Shown here piece by piece: positions 16,954 to 27,072 of a DNA stretch of 64,000 nt. Origin of the DNA: Mesorhizobium sp. (GTDB lineage Bacteria; Pseudomonadota; Alphaproteobacteria; Rhizobiales; Rhizobiaceae); contig SAQE01000028.1 of the NCBI GenBank assembly GCA_004020545.1, positions 1-64,000 of the forward strand, written 5' to 3'. A program made the translations under genes and the position numbers. Every line of letters starts with the position of its first letter. The stretch's first letter is position 1. The notes beneath the pieces were generated by a model that saw nothing but the letters and a program-made list of their open reading frames with translations, was not told the DNA's origin and did not search any database.

Positions 16954-18852
16954 TCAGGACCCTCCAAGCCAGAATGTGTCCGGCATATAGACACCGAAAT
17001 AGGCGGTCGGGTCGTAGCCGTAGAGCGCCTTGTCGGGCAGATTGCGCAGCCGCGAGGACGCCAGAACCGGCTGATGCGTTCCGTTCACCGTGCCGATCGA
17101 AAACACCTGATCGGTGTAGATCGACAGCATCGAATTCCAGATTTCGGCGCGCTCCTTGGCTTCGGCCGATGCGTTCCAGCGCTTGAGCAAAGCCATCAAC
17201 TCGACCACAGGCGGAAGATCGGGCGCCTCACCGAGCGTGCCATGAGACAGGTAGTGAGCACCCCAGAGCGGCCATTGCAGCTGGTCGTCCATGGTCGGGG
17301 CCAGCTGGTACGGGTTCATGTCGGCGGTCGCAACGCCATTGTCGATGCCCGACCACATCGACATCATGATTTCGCCGCCAAGCGCGCGGCTGCGGAATAT
17401 GTCGCGCTGCGAAGTCCGGATGAACAGGGCGATGCCGATCTGGCGCCAGTGATCGGTGATGAGTTCGAGCGCGTCGGTCTCCAGCGTGCTCTCGCCGGCC
17501 GTTTCCACTATGATCTGCGCCGGACGGCCGTCGGGAAGTATCCGCAGGCCGTCATCGTCCCGCTTCTGAAGCCCGACCTCGTTGAGCAGGGCATTGGCCT
17601 GGTCGGGATCATGGGCGACCCAGGCTTTCGCGAATTCGGTCCGGTAGAGCGGGCTCTCCGGCAGCACCGTATCGGCACTTTCCTGCGCCAATCCGTAGAA
17701 CACGGCCATATTGATCTCGCGCCTGTCCACAGCGAGCGAAAGCGCGCGGCGCACACGAACGTCACGAAGAAGGCCACGCCACACCTGGTCGGCACAATTC
17801 AGATTGGGCAGCAGCGCCAGCCGCGACCCCTGCGTGCGTTTCCACAGATGCATCCTCACCGGGTAGCGCTTCTCCGCATCTTTCAGGAAGGCGTAGTCGG
17901 AGAAGTCAATCCCCATGCCTTGCAGGTCGCTCTCGCCCGCGCCGGTCTTGGCGGAAATGATCGCCGACGAGCTGACATTCAAGACGACCCGGTCAATGTA
18001 AGGCAGTTGCCGCCCATTCTCGTCTATTCGATGAAAGAACGGGTTCCGCTCGAAGACGAACTGCTCAGCCGGCGGCTTGGTGCGGTTCCGCCAGGGATCG
18101 AGCGTCGGGAGTTCGGGGTTTTCCGGGCGATATTGCCGCGACATGCGGATATGCAGGAGCGTCCATTTCTTGGCCCTGTTCTCCTCCATTAGGCCGGCGA
18201 GTCGGAATGGATCCTGGTATTTCTTGTGGAACTGCTTGAGATAGGCGGCCGGCAGAACAAGCGATAGCGGCGAAGCAGCAGCGAGCTTGGGCAGGAAGTC
18301 GGGATTGGGCGCGTCCCAACTATAGCGGACCGTCAACGGATCGACGATCTCGAAGCGTGGCGGCTTGCCGTCCGCCAGCAGAGCCGGGGCAAGCCCGCCT
18401 TGCGAAAGCTCATCGTTCAGCCAGACATCTTCCCAGCAATAGCGAAAATCCTCCGGCGTCAGCAGGCTGCCGTCAGACCATTTATGTCCTTCCCGTATCC
18501 TGAAAGTGAAGACGCGGTCTTCCGCTACGTCGAAACTCTCGAGGATGTCGGCTTGCAAGTTGAGCTTTTCGTCATAGCCGACCAGGCGAGCATATCCGTA
18601 GATCGTCATCATCCGGATATCTTTCTGGCTGCCGATGATCGTGCGCAGCGTGCCGCCATACTGGCCGGGCTGCCGGCCCATCGCAGCGAGATTCAACACG
18701 CGCGGGCTCTTGGGCAAGCGTTCCGAGAGCGTCGGCAGCGCCAAGGCCTTCAGCAGCGGCTGAAGAAATTCCGGCTCCAGATCGCCGGCGCGCGACGTGC
18801 TCGGCACAAATGCCGAAGCCATGAGTCCAAGGACGGTGCGCCGGCTGATCAA
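16954..18852 (-). CDS. Family 5 periplasmic substrate-binding protein, Tat-type signal
   Basis: The 632-residue protein begins with a twin-arginine signal (SRRTVLG) and a cleavage site close to SRAGD. It has the SBP_bac_5 core with FTFRIREGHKWSDGS, the domain's usual hydrophobic and TP/D block, and VRVRRALSLAVDRREI. The long form resembles binding proteins for large or modified peptides and opines rather than simple dipeptides. It overlaps the upstream ATPase by four bases (ATGA at 18849-18852). Use of Tat would mean export in folded form; cofactor content is not expected. Confidence 0.87.
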   Translation of the reverse strand: MISRRTVLGLMASAFVPSTSRAGDLEPEFLQPLLKALALPTLSERLPKSPRVLNLAAMGRQPGQYGGTLRTIIGSQKDIRMMTIYGYARLVGYDEKLNLQADILESFDVAEDRVFTFRIREGHKWSDGSLLTPEDFRYCWEDVWLNDELSQGGLAPALLADGKPPRFEIVDPLTVRYSWDAPNPDFLPKLAAASPLSLVLPAAYLKQFHKKYQDPFRLAGLMEENRAKKWTLLHIRMSRQYRPENPELPTLDPWRNRTKPPAEQFVFERNPFFHRIDENGRQLPYIDRVVLNVSSSAIISAKTGAGESDLQGMGIDFSDYAFLKDAEKRYPVRMHLWKRTQGSRLALLPNLNCADQVWRGLLRDVRVRRALSLAVDRREINMAVFYGLAQESADTVLPESPLYRTEFAKAWVAHDPDQANALLNEVGLQKRDDDGLRILPDGRPAQIIVETAGESTLETDALELITDHWRQIGIALFIRTSQRDIFRSRALGGEIMMSMWSGIDNGVATADMNPYQLAPTMDDQLQWPLWGAHYLSHGTLGEAPDLPPVVELMALLKRWNASAEAKERAEIWNSMLSIYTDQVFSIGTVNGTHQPVLASSRLRNLPDKALYGYDPTAYFGVYMPDTFWLGGS

Positions 18853-20744
18853 TGGCGGAGCTCGCTGACATCGGCCGAACGTCGGGCCAGCACGAGGTGG
18901 CCGCCGCCAAGATCGAGCGGCGACAGCATATCCTCTTCTCCCTCGTCGCGGAATTGCGGTCCCCAGGCGCTGGTGTCGGAAGCGCCGCTGAGCTTCAGCG
19001 TCTTGAAATCCATCGGCCTGTCGAGATCGGGGAAAGGTACTGCGGCGACCAGTGAGCGCGTGTAGGGGTGGATCGGTTTCCTAAGCAGAATTTCGCGCGG
19101 CGCGAGCTCGACGATACGGCCGCCGCACATCACCGCGATGCGGTCTGCCATGTAGTCCACCACCGCCAGGTTGTGGGATATAAAGAGGTAGGTCAGACCC
19201 AGTTCCTTCTGCAGGTCCTTCAGAAGGTTCAGGATCTGCGCCTGGACAGAGACATCGAGCGCCGAAACCGGCTCGTCGCAGATCAGCAGTTCAGGCCCCA
19301 GCGCCAACGCGCGCGCGATGCCGATACGCTGACGCTGTCCGCCGGAGAAACTGTGCGGATAACGCTTGATGAAGCGTGGGTCGAGCCCGATCGCCTGCAT
19401 CAGGCTCTTGACTATGGCGAGCCGGGACGCGGCATTGCCACGTTGATGGATTTCCAACGGCTCGCTCAAGATGTTCTCCACCGTCATACGAGGTGAAAGC
19501 GATGAAACCGGATCCTGGAAGACCATCTGGATTTTCGCACGCAGTGTGCGCAGGGCCTCTCCCTCGCCTGCCAAAACGTCGATCGGTCCATCGCGACCGT
19601 TGAAGATCACAGAGCCGCCGCTGGGTGTGACAGCCCGCATGAGGATCTTGCTGACGGTCGTTTTGCCGGAGCCGCTTTCGCCGACCAGACCCAGGCACTC
19701 ACCCCGCCTGATATCGAAGCTCACTCCGTCCACGGCGCGAACAGGGGTTTGATGATCTCCGCCGAACAATCCGGACTTGCGGATTGTGAAGGTCTTTTTC
19801 AGATCCCTGACCGACAGCAGGATGTCGTCCGATCCTTTCGATGGCGGCGCCGTTTGCTTGCCGAGCAGGTTCTCGACATTCACCGGCACCTCGCGGAGTG
19901 CCTTTAGCCTTTCGCCGGGCTTCAGGTCGAAATGCGGGACGGCTGCCATCAGGCCCTTCAGGTAAGGGTGGCCTGGCCGGCGGAATATCGCCTCGACAGG
20001 TCCCGCTTCCATGATCTCGCCATGGTACATGACCACCACCTCGTCGGCGACATTGGCGACCACGCCGAGGTCGTGCGTGATCAGCAGCATCGCCATGTTC
20101 AGCTTGGTCTGAAGCCCGCGCAGCAAATGCAGGATTTGCGCCTGGATGGTGACGTCCAACGCCGTTGTCGGCTCATCGGCGATCAACAGGGCGGGCCGGC
20201 AGATAAGGGCCATGGCGATCATGGCGCGCTGACGCAATCCTCCCGAAAGTTCAAAAGGATACATGTCATAGGCGCGCTTGGGATTGGGAAAGCCGACAAG
20301 GCCGAGCATTTCCTCGGTCCGCTCCTTGCGCTCCGCCCGTGTCATGAGCGCATGAATCCGCAGGGATTCGCTGACCTGGTTGCCGATCGTGTGCAGCGGC
20401 GACAGCGATGTCATCGGCTCCTGGAATATCTCGCCGATGCGGCTGCCTCTCAATGCCCGGATTTCGGGTCCGTCGCGCGGCATCTTCAGGATATCCTGCG
20501 TCGTGCCGGGTTTTTCGGGATCGGAAAACAGGATACGGCCGCGAACATGGGCTGTGTTCGGCAAAATGCCCATCACGGCCTGGCTGAGAACCGATTTTCC
20601 GGAACCTGACTCTCCCACGAGCGCGGTAACCTTGCCGGGCAGCACGCGAAGATTTGCGCGCCTGACGGCATGCAACGGTCCCCCGACAATGGCAAAAGAG
20701 ATGCCTACGTCTTCGATCCGCAGCAGATCAAAACCCGATTTCAT
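18849..20744 (-). CDS. Tandem ABC ATPase for the peptide-type importer (OppDF fusion)
   Basis: This 631-residue protein holds two complete ATPase domains. The first has Walker [12 protein letters not shown] near residue 40, signature LSGGLRQR and Walker [13 protein letters not shown]. The second, after about residue 310, has [19 protein letters not shown] and [12 protein letters not shown]. Each is followed by the oligopeptide-transporter C-terminal region ([24 protein letters not shown]). It is the first gene of the operon and energises the two permeases. The ATG at 20744 was chosen because it precedes the first family residues; an open frame extends 104 codons further without similarity. 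Confidence 0.9.
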   Translation of the reverse strand: MKSGFDLLRIEDVGISFAIVGGPLHAVRRANLRVLPGKVTALVGESGSGKSVLSQAVMGILPNTAHVRGRILFSDPEKPGTTQDILKMPRDGPEIRALRGSRIGEIFQEPMTSLSPLHTIGNQVSESLRIHALMTRAERKERTEEMLGLVGFPNPKRAYDMYPFELSGGLRQRAMIAMALICRPALLIADEPTTALDVTIQAQILHLLRGLQTKLNMAMLLITHDLGVVANVADEVVVMYHGEIMEAGPVEAIFRRPGHPYLKGLMAAVPHFDLKPGERLKALREVPVNVENLLGKQTAPPSKGSDDILLSVRDLKKTFTIRKSGLFGGDHQTPVRAVDGVSFDIRRGECLGLVGESGSGKTTVSKILMRAVTPSGGSVIFNGRDGPIDVLAGEGEALRTLRAKIQMVFQDPVSSLSPRMTVENILSEPLEIHQRGNAASRLAIVKSLMQAIGLDPRFIKRYPHSFSGGQRQRIGIARALALGPELLICDEPVSALDVSVQAQILNLLKDLQKELGLTYLFISHNLAVVDYMADRIAVMCGGRIVELAPREILLRKPIHPYTRSLVAAVPFPDLDRPMDFKTLKLSGASDTSAWGPQFRDEGEEDMLSPLDLGGGHLVLARRSADVSELRH

Positions 20745-20910
20745 TCTCACACCAGCCCCACTCTGGTGGCCTGCCGGGCGCCGGCAGGTCCAGAAAGCGA
20801 GACTAGCGCATTGCCAGCCTAGAGCAACTTGGATTCGAAACGATCGCCGGTCCCCTGGCGGAACGGGTGACCGGATGCATACCAAAGGCGTCCGGATCGG
20901 ATCGTGGCGA

Positions 20911-22251
20911 CTACTGGAGCTTCCTCGGGTCGCCCGCCGACAGCCGCGCGGCATCGCGATGAAGCAGCATGACCTGCTCGGCGTCCGATATTCGGCCGTG
21001 AACCGGCTCCAGCGCCCCGTCTTCATCGAGTGCAGCACCCGACAGATCGGGTGCAAGCACCGTCAGCTTCTGCTTGATGCCCGGCAGTTCCTCCTTGCCG
21101 AGCGTCAACCAGTTGTTTTTGGCGCCGCTGTAGCCGGCGAAGTGTTCGCTGGCGAGAACGCTGTGCGGGTATTTCTTGGTGAGGGTCTGGAGGCGCTGGA
21201 CCTCGTTTACAGCCGAGCCGAAGACAGAGAATGTGAGCCGGTCGGTAAGCCCGACATTGCCGAACATCACATTGCCGACATGCAGGCCGATACCAAAGCG
21301 TATGTCGCCCAACCCCTGCTCCTTTCTGCGCAGATTGAGATCCATCATCCGCGCGGTGGCCTTATGGGCTGCCGCGAGGGCAGCCTGGCAGGCGATCTCG
21401 GACTGTGAGCGGTGCCTTTCGCAAGGGTAGACGGCAATGAAGCCATCCCCGATGAAACTCATGATCTGCCCGCCGTTGCGATTGAAAGGTGCAGCAACGG
21501 CGTCGAAAAACTGGTTCAGTGTGTCGATATAGATTTCGCGGCCTGAGGTTTCGGCAAGCTTTGACGACCCACGCATATCGGCCATGACCAATGCGGCCCG
21601 GATTGTATCTCCCTCGCCGCGCTTGATCTGGCCGTCCAGCACGCGCCTGCCGGCGTCGCCGCCGAGATAAGTGGTCATCATGTTGTCGGCGAGCTTGGTG
21701 AGCACCGCCATCTTGGTGGCGATGGCGAGATGGCTCTGGATGCGCAGCAGCGCCGAAATCATGCTTTCGCTGAAGCCTGCGGCGCTGTCGGTGGACCAAG
21801 ACCCCATCATGCCCTGACTGGTGTTGCCGCTGAAGGGATGGACGAAAGCCATGTAATCGGTGACGCCCATAAGCCGGAGGTCATCGAAAACAGGAAACTC
21901 CGACAGCACCGACGGGTCGAGCCGGCGTCGCAGATGGTCGAGCTTGTTGCTGAGCAGATGGTAGTATGGGCTGGTCAGGAACCTGTCAGACGGCGCGCCG
22001 GCCTGCTTGCGGAAGCCTTCCACTTCCATGCCCTGGCCGCGAACCCAGGTGAAGCCAAGCGCGTCATAAAGCGGATGAAGCATCGAGAAGCTCAAATGCA
22101 CCCGCTTCAGCGGCAGGCCGGCAGCAGCCAGCCGTTCGCAAAAGCCATTTACCAATGTTTCCAGGTCGTTGCCCGCCAGTGCCGAGTGGGTCAGCCAATC
22201 GGCAACCTTATCCATGAGAATGGTGGAAATTTCTGCTTGCGATGTGCTCAT
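20911..22251 (-). CDS. Class III nucleotide cyclase with unusual substrate-selecting residues
   Basis: The 446-residue protein has an N-terminal region of about 190 residues that I do not recognise, possibly a sensor, followed by a cyclase domain at about 215-400. Both metal Asp are present (MADMRGSS, SFIGDGFIAV), and the transition-state Asn and Arg are in AVNEVQRLQ. The residue that is Lys in the standard DKFIGD motif is Ser here (MSFIGDG), and the Asp of the usual VTGDTVN is also replaced (VFGSAVN). These positions select adenine, so the product may not be cAMP. The gene stands alone, 166 bases upstream of the importer operon on the same strand, and could be co-transcribed with it. Confidence 0.82.
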   Translation of the reverse strand: MSTSQAEISTILMDKVADWLTHSALAGNDLETLVNGFCERLAAAGLPLKRVHLSFSMLHPLYDALGFTWVRGQGMEVEGFRKQAGAPSDRFLTSPYYHLLSNKLDHLRRRLDPSVLSEFPVFDDLRLMGVTDYMAFVHPFSGNTSQGMMGSWSTDSAAGFSESMISALLRIQSHLAIATKMAVLTKLADNMMTTYLGGDAGRRVLDGQIKRGEGDTIRAALVMADMRGSSKLAETSGREIYIDTLNQFFDAVAAPFNRNGGQIMSFIGDGFIAVYPCERHRSQSEIACQAALAAAHKATARMMDLNLRRKEQGLGDIRFGIGLHVGNVMFGNVGLTDRLTFSVFGSAVNEVQRLQTLTKKYPHSVLASEHFAGYSGAKNNWLTLGKEELPGIKQKLTVLAPDLSGAALDEDGALEPVHGRISDAEQVMLLHRDAARLSAGDPRKLQ

Positions 22252-22515
22252 GCTATCTCGAAACCCGTCGAAGACGGAGCCATTATCCTCTGATCTGCCA
22301 TAACACAGTCCGCCAACGACCCAGCGATAAGATACCCGAAGTCAACGAGGCCGGCTTCGGCGGCAAAAGCGGCGAAGAATTTCCCGGATGACTATCCTTG
22401 CAGCCAAGGAGAAGGCGTAAATGCATCTGTGTTCTGTGGCGTTATGTGGCGAGGCAGCCGGCGGAGTGCAACCACGATCCTGACATAGGGTAAAAATTCG
22501 CCGGCTCAGACGCCG

Positions 22516-23901
22516 TCAGGCCTTCACCACCGTCTCTCGGACCAGCCCGAGGCGGCCAAAAACATTGCGTGTGTCGACGATCAGAAGAGCGTGATCGGCG
22601 ATCTTCTGATAGTCGATCGCGTCGTGGTCGGTTGCAACGACGACAGCATCGAAATCCTTCAAGGCCGCCTCGCTCAATTCGACCGAGCGACGCCCCTTGA
22701 TCGCCATATGCTCCCGTGTGGTCGGAATTTCTCTAACGTGCGGATCGTGGAATTCCGCCTTGCCGCCCCATTCCTCGATGAGTTCAATGAGCCGCAATGA
22801 AGGGCTTTCGCGGATGTCGGGCACATTCTTCTTGTAGGCGAGCCCGATGATGAGAATGCGCGAGCGGCTGAGCGCCTTGCCGCAGCGCCGGTCCAGCGCC
22901 TTCGCCAGTTCATCGACCACATGACGCGGCATGGCCGTGTTGATCTCCGCCGCCAGCTCGATGAAGCGGGTCGGCAGTTCGTATTCGCGCGCCTTCCACG
23001 TCAGGTAGAAAGGATCGATCGGAACGCAGTGCCCGCCAAGTCCGGGGCCAGGATAGAAAGGCATGTACCCGAAGGGCTTGCTCTTTGCCGCCTCGATCAC
23101 CTCCCAGATGTCTATGCCCATCGCACCAAGCACGACCTTCAACTCGTTGACCAGGGCAATGTTGACCGAGCGGAAAATGTTTTCCGTCAGCTTGACCGCC
23201 TCGGCGGTCGCCGTGGTGGAAACCGGGACGACCGTCTTGACCACGCCCTGGTAGAAAGCCTGCACGAGCGCCGCCGCTTCGATGCCGTCGCCTGCCACGA
23301 CCTTGGGGATCGTCGCGACCTCAAAGCTGCGGTTGCCGGGATCCTCGCGTTCGGGCGAGAAGCCGAGGAAGAAGTCTATATTCGACTGCAGGCCGGTTTG
23401 TTCCAGTATGGGCTTGATCTCGTCGTCGGTGGTGCCGGGATAGGTGGTCGATTCCAGCACGACCAATTGGCCGAGACGCAGATGCTTCGCGATGGTGCCT
23501 GCCGTGTTCTTGACAAAGGACAGATCCGGCTCGCGGTTTTTCGTCAGCGGTGTCGGAACGCAGATGATGATGACATCGCAATCGGCCAGTTCGGCAAAGT
23601 CCGCGGTGGCGCGGAACCGTCCGCTCGCCACCTGGCCAGCAAGGGCCGCCGACGTCACCGCCTCGATGTAGGAGTGGCCGTTGTTCAGGCTCTCGACCTT
23701 CTGGGCTTCGATGTCGAAGCCGGAAACCGGGAAACCGGCGCGTGCGATCGCAACCGCCAGCGGCAACCCGACATAGCCCAGTCCGATCACGCCGACTTGC
23801 GCAGCGCGCGTCGAAATCCGGCTCAGTAGACTGTCATATGTCGATCGCGAGGCGTCCAAAAATCTGCTTTCCGCCAATTCGGACAGGCCGTCCGCTTCCA
23901 T
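22516..23901 (-). CDS. Nucleotide-sugar dehydrogenase (UDP-GlcNAc/UDP-ManNAc 6-dehydrogenase type)
   Basis: This 461-residue enzyme oxidises C6 of a UDP-sugar to the uronate with two NAD+ in the cytoplasm. It has the NAD-binding motif IGLGYVGLPLA, the substrate block PEREDPGN and the catalytic Cys in GGHCVPIDPFYL. The sequence style (STTYPGTTDDE, YPGPGLGGHC) is closest to the WbpA/TviB group acting on UDP-GlcNAc or UDP-ManNAc rather than to UDP-glucose dehydrogenase. It would supply an acidic amino-sugar donor for the glycosyltransferases downstream of it in the region. It is 66 bases from the DUF3095 gene on the same strand. Confidence 0.87.
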   Translation of the reverse strand: MEADGLSELAESRFLDASRSTYDSLLSRISTRAAQVGVIGLGYVGLPLAVAIARAGFPVSGFDIEAQKVESLNNGHSYIEAVTSAALAGQVASGRFRATADFAELADCDVIIICVPTPLTKNREPDLSFVKNTAGTIAKHLRLGQLVVLESTTYPGTTDDEIKPILEQTGLQSNIDFFLGFSPEREDPGNRSFEVATIPKVVAGDGIEAAALVQAFYQGVVKTVVPVSTTATAEAVKLTENIFRSVNIALVNELKVVLGAMGIDIWEVIEAAKSKPFGYMPFYPGPGLGGHCVPIDPFYLTWKAREYELPTRFIELAAEINTAMPRHVVDELAKALDRRCGKALSRSRILIIGLAYKKNVPDIRESPSLRLIELIEEWGGKAEFHDPHVREIPTTREHMAIKGRRSVELSEAALKDFDAVVVATDHDAIDYQKIADHALLIVDTRNVFGRLGLVRETVVKA

Positions 23902-23967
23902 GACGAGGCCACCCCGTCCTAAGTACGCCGAGGCATATTGTGGAAAAGCGATTTCCGCAAGCCGTCG

Positions 23968-25134
23968 TCAGACCGGCACCTTCGCCTTCAGGCTTGCGGC
24001 AGCCATTGCATAGCCGCCGGCCGCGCCATCGATGAAATGAAGGTGATCGCGCTGCAGCGGCGAGGCGACCAGGCAGGTCATCAAGGCCGATTTCTGGCGG
24101 TGCAGGCCATAGTTGCAGATGCCGGCCTCTTCCGCCTGTTTCAGCCGGTTCTCGATCCGTTGCAAGACATCCGCGTCAACGTCGATGGTCATCTTCAAGC
24201 CGTCGTCGAACTTCCGGAAATCCGAATTGCTGGCCACATCGCGTTTGTAGATCTTCGGATCGAAACTGCCGATCGTCCAACCATATCTATCGGTGACAGC
24301 CGTAAGCGTCATGAGGAACACAACCCACAGCTTCGCCAGCCACCGCCGCCCTGCCGGCGCCGTGGCCCGTGCCTCGATATCGAGGCCGGCGGGCAGTAGA
24401 CTATAGTTCGGCCCGTCCGCCGGCACCGGGTGGCCGTCGCGTTCCTGCCTGCCGGCAAGGGCGATGATGTCGGAAGCCAGAAACTGAAAACCGCGCAAGT
24501 CGCGCGATGCGCCAGGTATGGCTATGATCGAGACGATTTCGCCGTGCCGGGCTTCGATCGGGTTCCAGCGGCAGGAGAGGCCGGTCAGATCCGGACGTGC
24601 GCCGGCCGGCGCCGGATCGATGCGGTAGCGCCCCGCCTTCATCTCGGCTTCCGCCCAACTGCCGCCGCCGCCGGCGAACATGGCATAGAGAACTGCCTCG
24701 GAGGCCTGGAACCTCACCACGCGAACATCGAGGCCTTGCGCTCTTATGTCCTCTATCGGCACGATTGCGGCGCGCAAGATCAGGTCCAGTTCTTCCGCCA
24801 CCCATCTCTGGACAGCGGCAAGCGCGTTGCGGGCTATCTCCAGCGCGGAGCCGGGAAAAGCCACGAGCGCGCCGTCGCCGCCGAAGACAAAAGGAAGATC
24901 TTGCCGACCCAGCGCATTGAGCACAGCCGAAATGACGCTGGCGCCGGCCATATTGACGGTTTTATAGCGCCCGGCCTCGATAGCCTTGGTCGAGCCGACA
25001 ATGTCTGCGGTCGCCAGCGCCCAGCCATCGGGGAGAGGCCGATAGTTGTCGATGTCGGCAACGCTTTCGAACTTTGCCAAGACCGGTAGAGAAGCAACGA
25101 ACGGGTCGGACGCGACAGCTGTTTCCATGGACAT
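23968..25134 (-). CDS. DUF3095 cyclase-like protein
   Basis: The protein has about 388 residues. Its N-terminal half looks like a divergent class III cyclase/GGDEF-fold domain: TADIVGSTKAIEAGRYKTVN resembles the first metal motif, and FVFGGDGALVAF resembles the second. The remainder matches the DUF3095 family as I recall it (RWNPIEARHGE, then DFRKFDDGLKMTIDVD). The function of the family is not established; it may make or bind a nucleotide. The ATG at 25134 or 25128 is the likely start. It is divergent from the GT4 gene, with about 90 bases between. Confidence 0.75.
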   Translation of the reverse strand: MSMETAVASDPFVASLPVLAKFESVADIDNYRPLPDGWALATADIVGSTKAIEAGRYKTVNMAGASVISAVLNALGRQDLPFVFGGDGALVAFPGSALEIARNALAAVQRWVAEELDLILRAAIVPIEDIRAQGLDVRVVRFQASEAVLYAMFAGGGGSWAEAEMKAGRYRIDPAPAGARPDLTGLSCRWNPIEARHGEIVSIIAIPGASRDLRGFQFLASDIIALAGRQERDGHPVPADGPNYSLLPAGLDIEARATAPAGRRWLAKLWVVFLMTLTAVTDRYGWTIGSFDPKIYKRDVASNSDFRKFDDGLKMTIDVDADVLQRIENRLKQAEEAGICNYGLHRQKSALMTCLVASPLQRDHLHFIDGAAGGYAMAAASLKAKVPV

Positions 25135-25221
25135 CAGATAGCACATTCCACCGCTTGAAGAGTGAAGTCGATCATGCTTCGAAATTGACTTGCGCCGGCT
25201 TTCCGATGATAGGGTCCGGCG

Positions 25222-26310
25222 ATGCGAATTGCCTTTTACGCGCCGCTGAAGTCACCCAATGATCCCGTTGCCTCCGGCGACCGCCAGATGGCACGGACGC
25301 TGGTCAAGGCGTTGGAGCATGGCGGGCATAGCGTCGAACTTGCATCCGAATTGCGCTTTTATCTACGCGAACCGGAGCCGAGAAGTTTCGATGCACTCAA
25401 GATCGCGGCCCGAGAGGAAACCGCGCGGCTGACAAGGCTTTGGGATCGTGACGGCAAGCCCGATCTCTGGTTCTGCTACCATCCCTATTACAAGGCGCCC
25501 GACCTGATCGGACCCGAGCTGGCGTCGGCCTTTGCTGTCCCCTACGCAACAGCGGAAGCCTCCTATTCGAGGCGGCGCAACGCCGGTTTATGGGCCGATA
25601 CGCAAGCGTTGGTGGCGCGAGCCGTCCGACAGGCAGCGCTAAACATCTGCTTCACACAGAGAGATCGTCAGGGACTTGCAGACGCGATTCCCGGCGCCGC
25701 TTTCGGTATGCTTTCGCCATTCATTGACACGGCGGCATACCGGGAAATGCCGGCACGGGGTTGTCCGACCCGCCTCGTTACCGTCGCCATGATGCGCCCG
25801 GGCGACAAAGTCGAAAGCTATCGCATGCTGGCGCAAGCGCTCGGTCCGATCGTCCACCTGCCCTGGACCATGTCGGTTGTGGGGGACGGGCCTGCCCGTG
25901 ACGAGGTCAAAGCGCAATTCGCCGGCTTGCCCGCCGATCGTATCCAATGGCTCGGCGCGATTGAGCCTGCCGCCGTGCCGGATGTCCTCTACGGTGGCGG
26001 GATTTACGTCTGGCCGGGTTGCGGCGAGGCCTATGGCGTTGCCTATCTTGAAGCACAGGCGGCCGGCCTTCCGGTGGTGGCTCAAGACATCGCCGGCGTT
26101 CCGGAGGTCGTGCGGGATGGCCAGACTGGGGTTCTCACCCCGCCGGGCAATGTGGGGGCGTTCACCTCCGCCATTGAAAGGCTTCTGGTCCGTGACGCCG
26201 AAAGAACCATCATGGCTGCGGAAGCCAGACGCTTCGTCCTCGAAGAACGTTCCCTCGATGCTGCGGCGGCGCGTCTGGCCGAACTCCTGGCGAAGATCCC
26301 GGTGTCATGA
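25222..26310 (+). CDS. GT4-type glycosyltransferase
   Basis: This 362-residue enzyme has the GT-B fold of family 4. The C-terminal half shows the donor-binding features GGIYVWPGCGEAYGVAYLEAQ, where the E-x7-E pattern is GEAYGVAYLE, and the loop VVAQDIAGVPEVVRDGQTG. The N-terminal half begins MRIAFYAPLKSPNDPVASGDRQMAR, an acceptor-side arrangement. It overlaps the deacetylase-like gene by four bases (ATGA), so the two proteins are made together. Its sugar donor and acceptor are unknown. Confidence 0.87.
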   Translation: MRIAFYAPLKSPNDPVASGDRQMARTLVKALEHGGHSVELASELRFYLREPEPRSFDALKIAAREETARLTRLWDRDGKPDLWFCYHPYYKAPDLIGPELASAFAVPYATAEASYSRRRNAGLWADTQALVARAVRQAALNICFTQRDRQGLADAIPGAAFGMLSPFIDTAAYREMPARGCPTRLVTVAMMRPGDKVESYRMLAQALGPIVHLPWTMSVVGDGPARDEVKAQFAGLPADRIQWLGAIEPAAVPDVLYGGGIYVWPGCGEAYGVAYLEAQAAGLPVVAQDIAGVPEVVRDGQTGVLTPPGNVGAFTSAIERLLVRDAERTIMAAEARRFVLEERSLDAAAARLAELLAKIPVS

Positions 26311-27071
26311 CGTCCGATCCGGTCTGGCAGCCCCTGGTGGAAGAACTGACGCGCTGGCAACGAGCGGACCGCAAGGCAGAGTTCTGGCTGCGCGACGATG
26401 ACGCCGTGGATCCGACGCCTGCGCTTGATCGGCTGCTCGACCTCACCGGTCAATTCGCGGTTCCGGTCACTCTGGCCGTCATTCCGGCCCTGACCGACGA
26501 GAAGCTTGTCGTCCGGCTTGACGAAGCGTCGCATGCCACGGTCGCAATCCATGGCTGGGCGCACCGAAATCATGCGCCAGAGGACCAGAAAAAGCAGGAA
26601 CTCGGCCCGCATCGGCCACGCCAGGCGGTGCTCGATGATCTGGCTCGCGGGCTATCGCACGTAACGGGCCTGCACGGCGCACGTGCCGTTCCGATGCTGG
26701 TGCCACCCTGGAACAGGATCGACGCCGGCTTGGTATCTGACCTTGGGTCGATAGGATTTGCGGCATTGTCCGTCTTCGGGCCGCCGAAGCCGGCTTCACT
26801 GGCGGTCATCAACAGCAATGTCGACATCATGGATTGGCATGGCACGCGAGGCTGCCGCGATCATGGCCTGTTGGTTCAGGCTATCGTCGCGCAATTGCGG
26901 CGTGCATTCGATGGCGGCGAACCGGTCGGCCTGCTCACCCACCATCTCGTCCATGATGAATCGGCCTGGCTTTTCCTCGGACGGCTGTTCTCAGTCACCG
27001 CACAGACTGAAGCCTGCGCATGGCTTCCGATCAGGACATTGATCGGGCGCAGCACCGGTAGAGGGAAATAG
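26307..27071 (+). CDS. Polysaccharide deacetylase-like protein
   Basis: The 254-residue protein has the (beta/alpha)7 deacetylase-like layout of the CE4/DUF2334 group. The pieces are WLRDDDAVDPTPAL near residue 27 (metal-binding Asp), AIHGWAHRNHAPED (HxxxH-type metal His) and PPWNRID. There is no TFDDG motif of the classical NodB kind, so activity may be altered. Translation is coupled to the GT4 gene through the overlapping ATGA. It may trim acetyl groups from the glycan made by that enzyme. It is convergent with the MBL gene, with its stop one base away. Confidence 0.75.
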   Translation: MTSDPVWQPLVEELTRWQRADRKAEFWLRDDDAVDPTPALDRLLDLTGQFAVPVTLAVIPALTDEKLVVRLDEASHATVAIHGWAHRNHAPEDQKKQELGPHRPRQAVLDDLARGLSHVTGLHGARAVPMLVPPWNRIDAGLVSDLGSIGFAALSVFGPPKPASLAVINSNVDIMDWHGTRGCRDHGLLVQAIVAQLRRAFDGGEPVGLLTHHLVHDESAWLFLGRLFSVTAQTEACAWLPIRTLIGRSTGRGK

Positions 27072-27072
27072 C

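Noticed and set aside
16909..18192. A 427-codon plus-strand frame
   Set aside because: It lies opposite the well-supported substrate-binding protein gene and its residue pattern is typical of antisense translation (rich in Arg, His, Gln).
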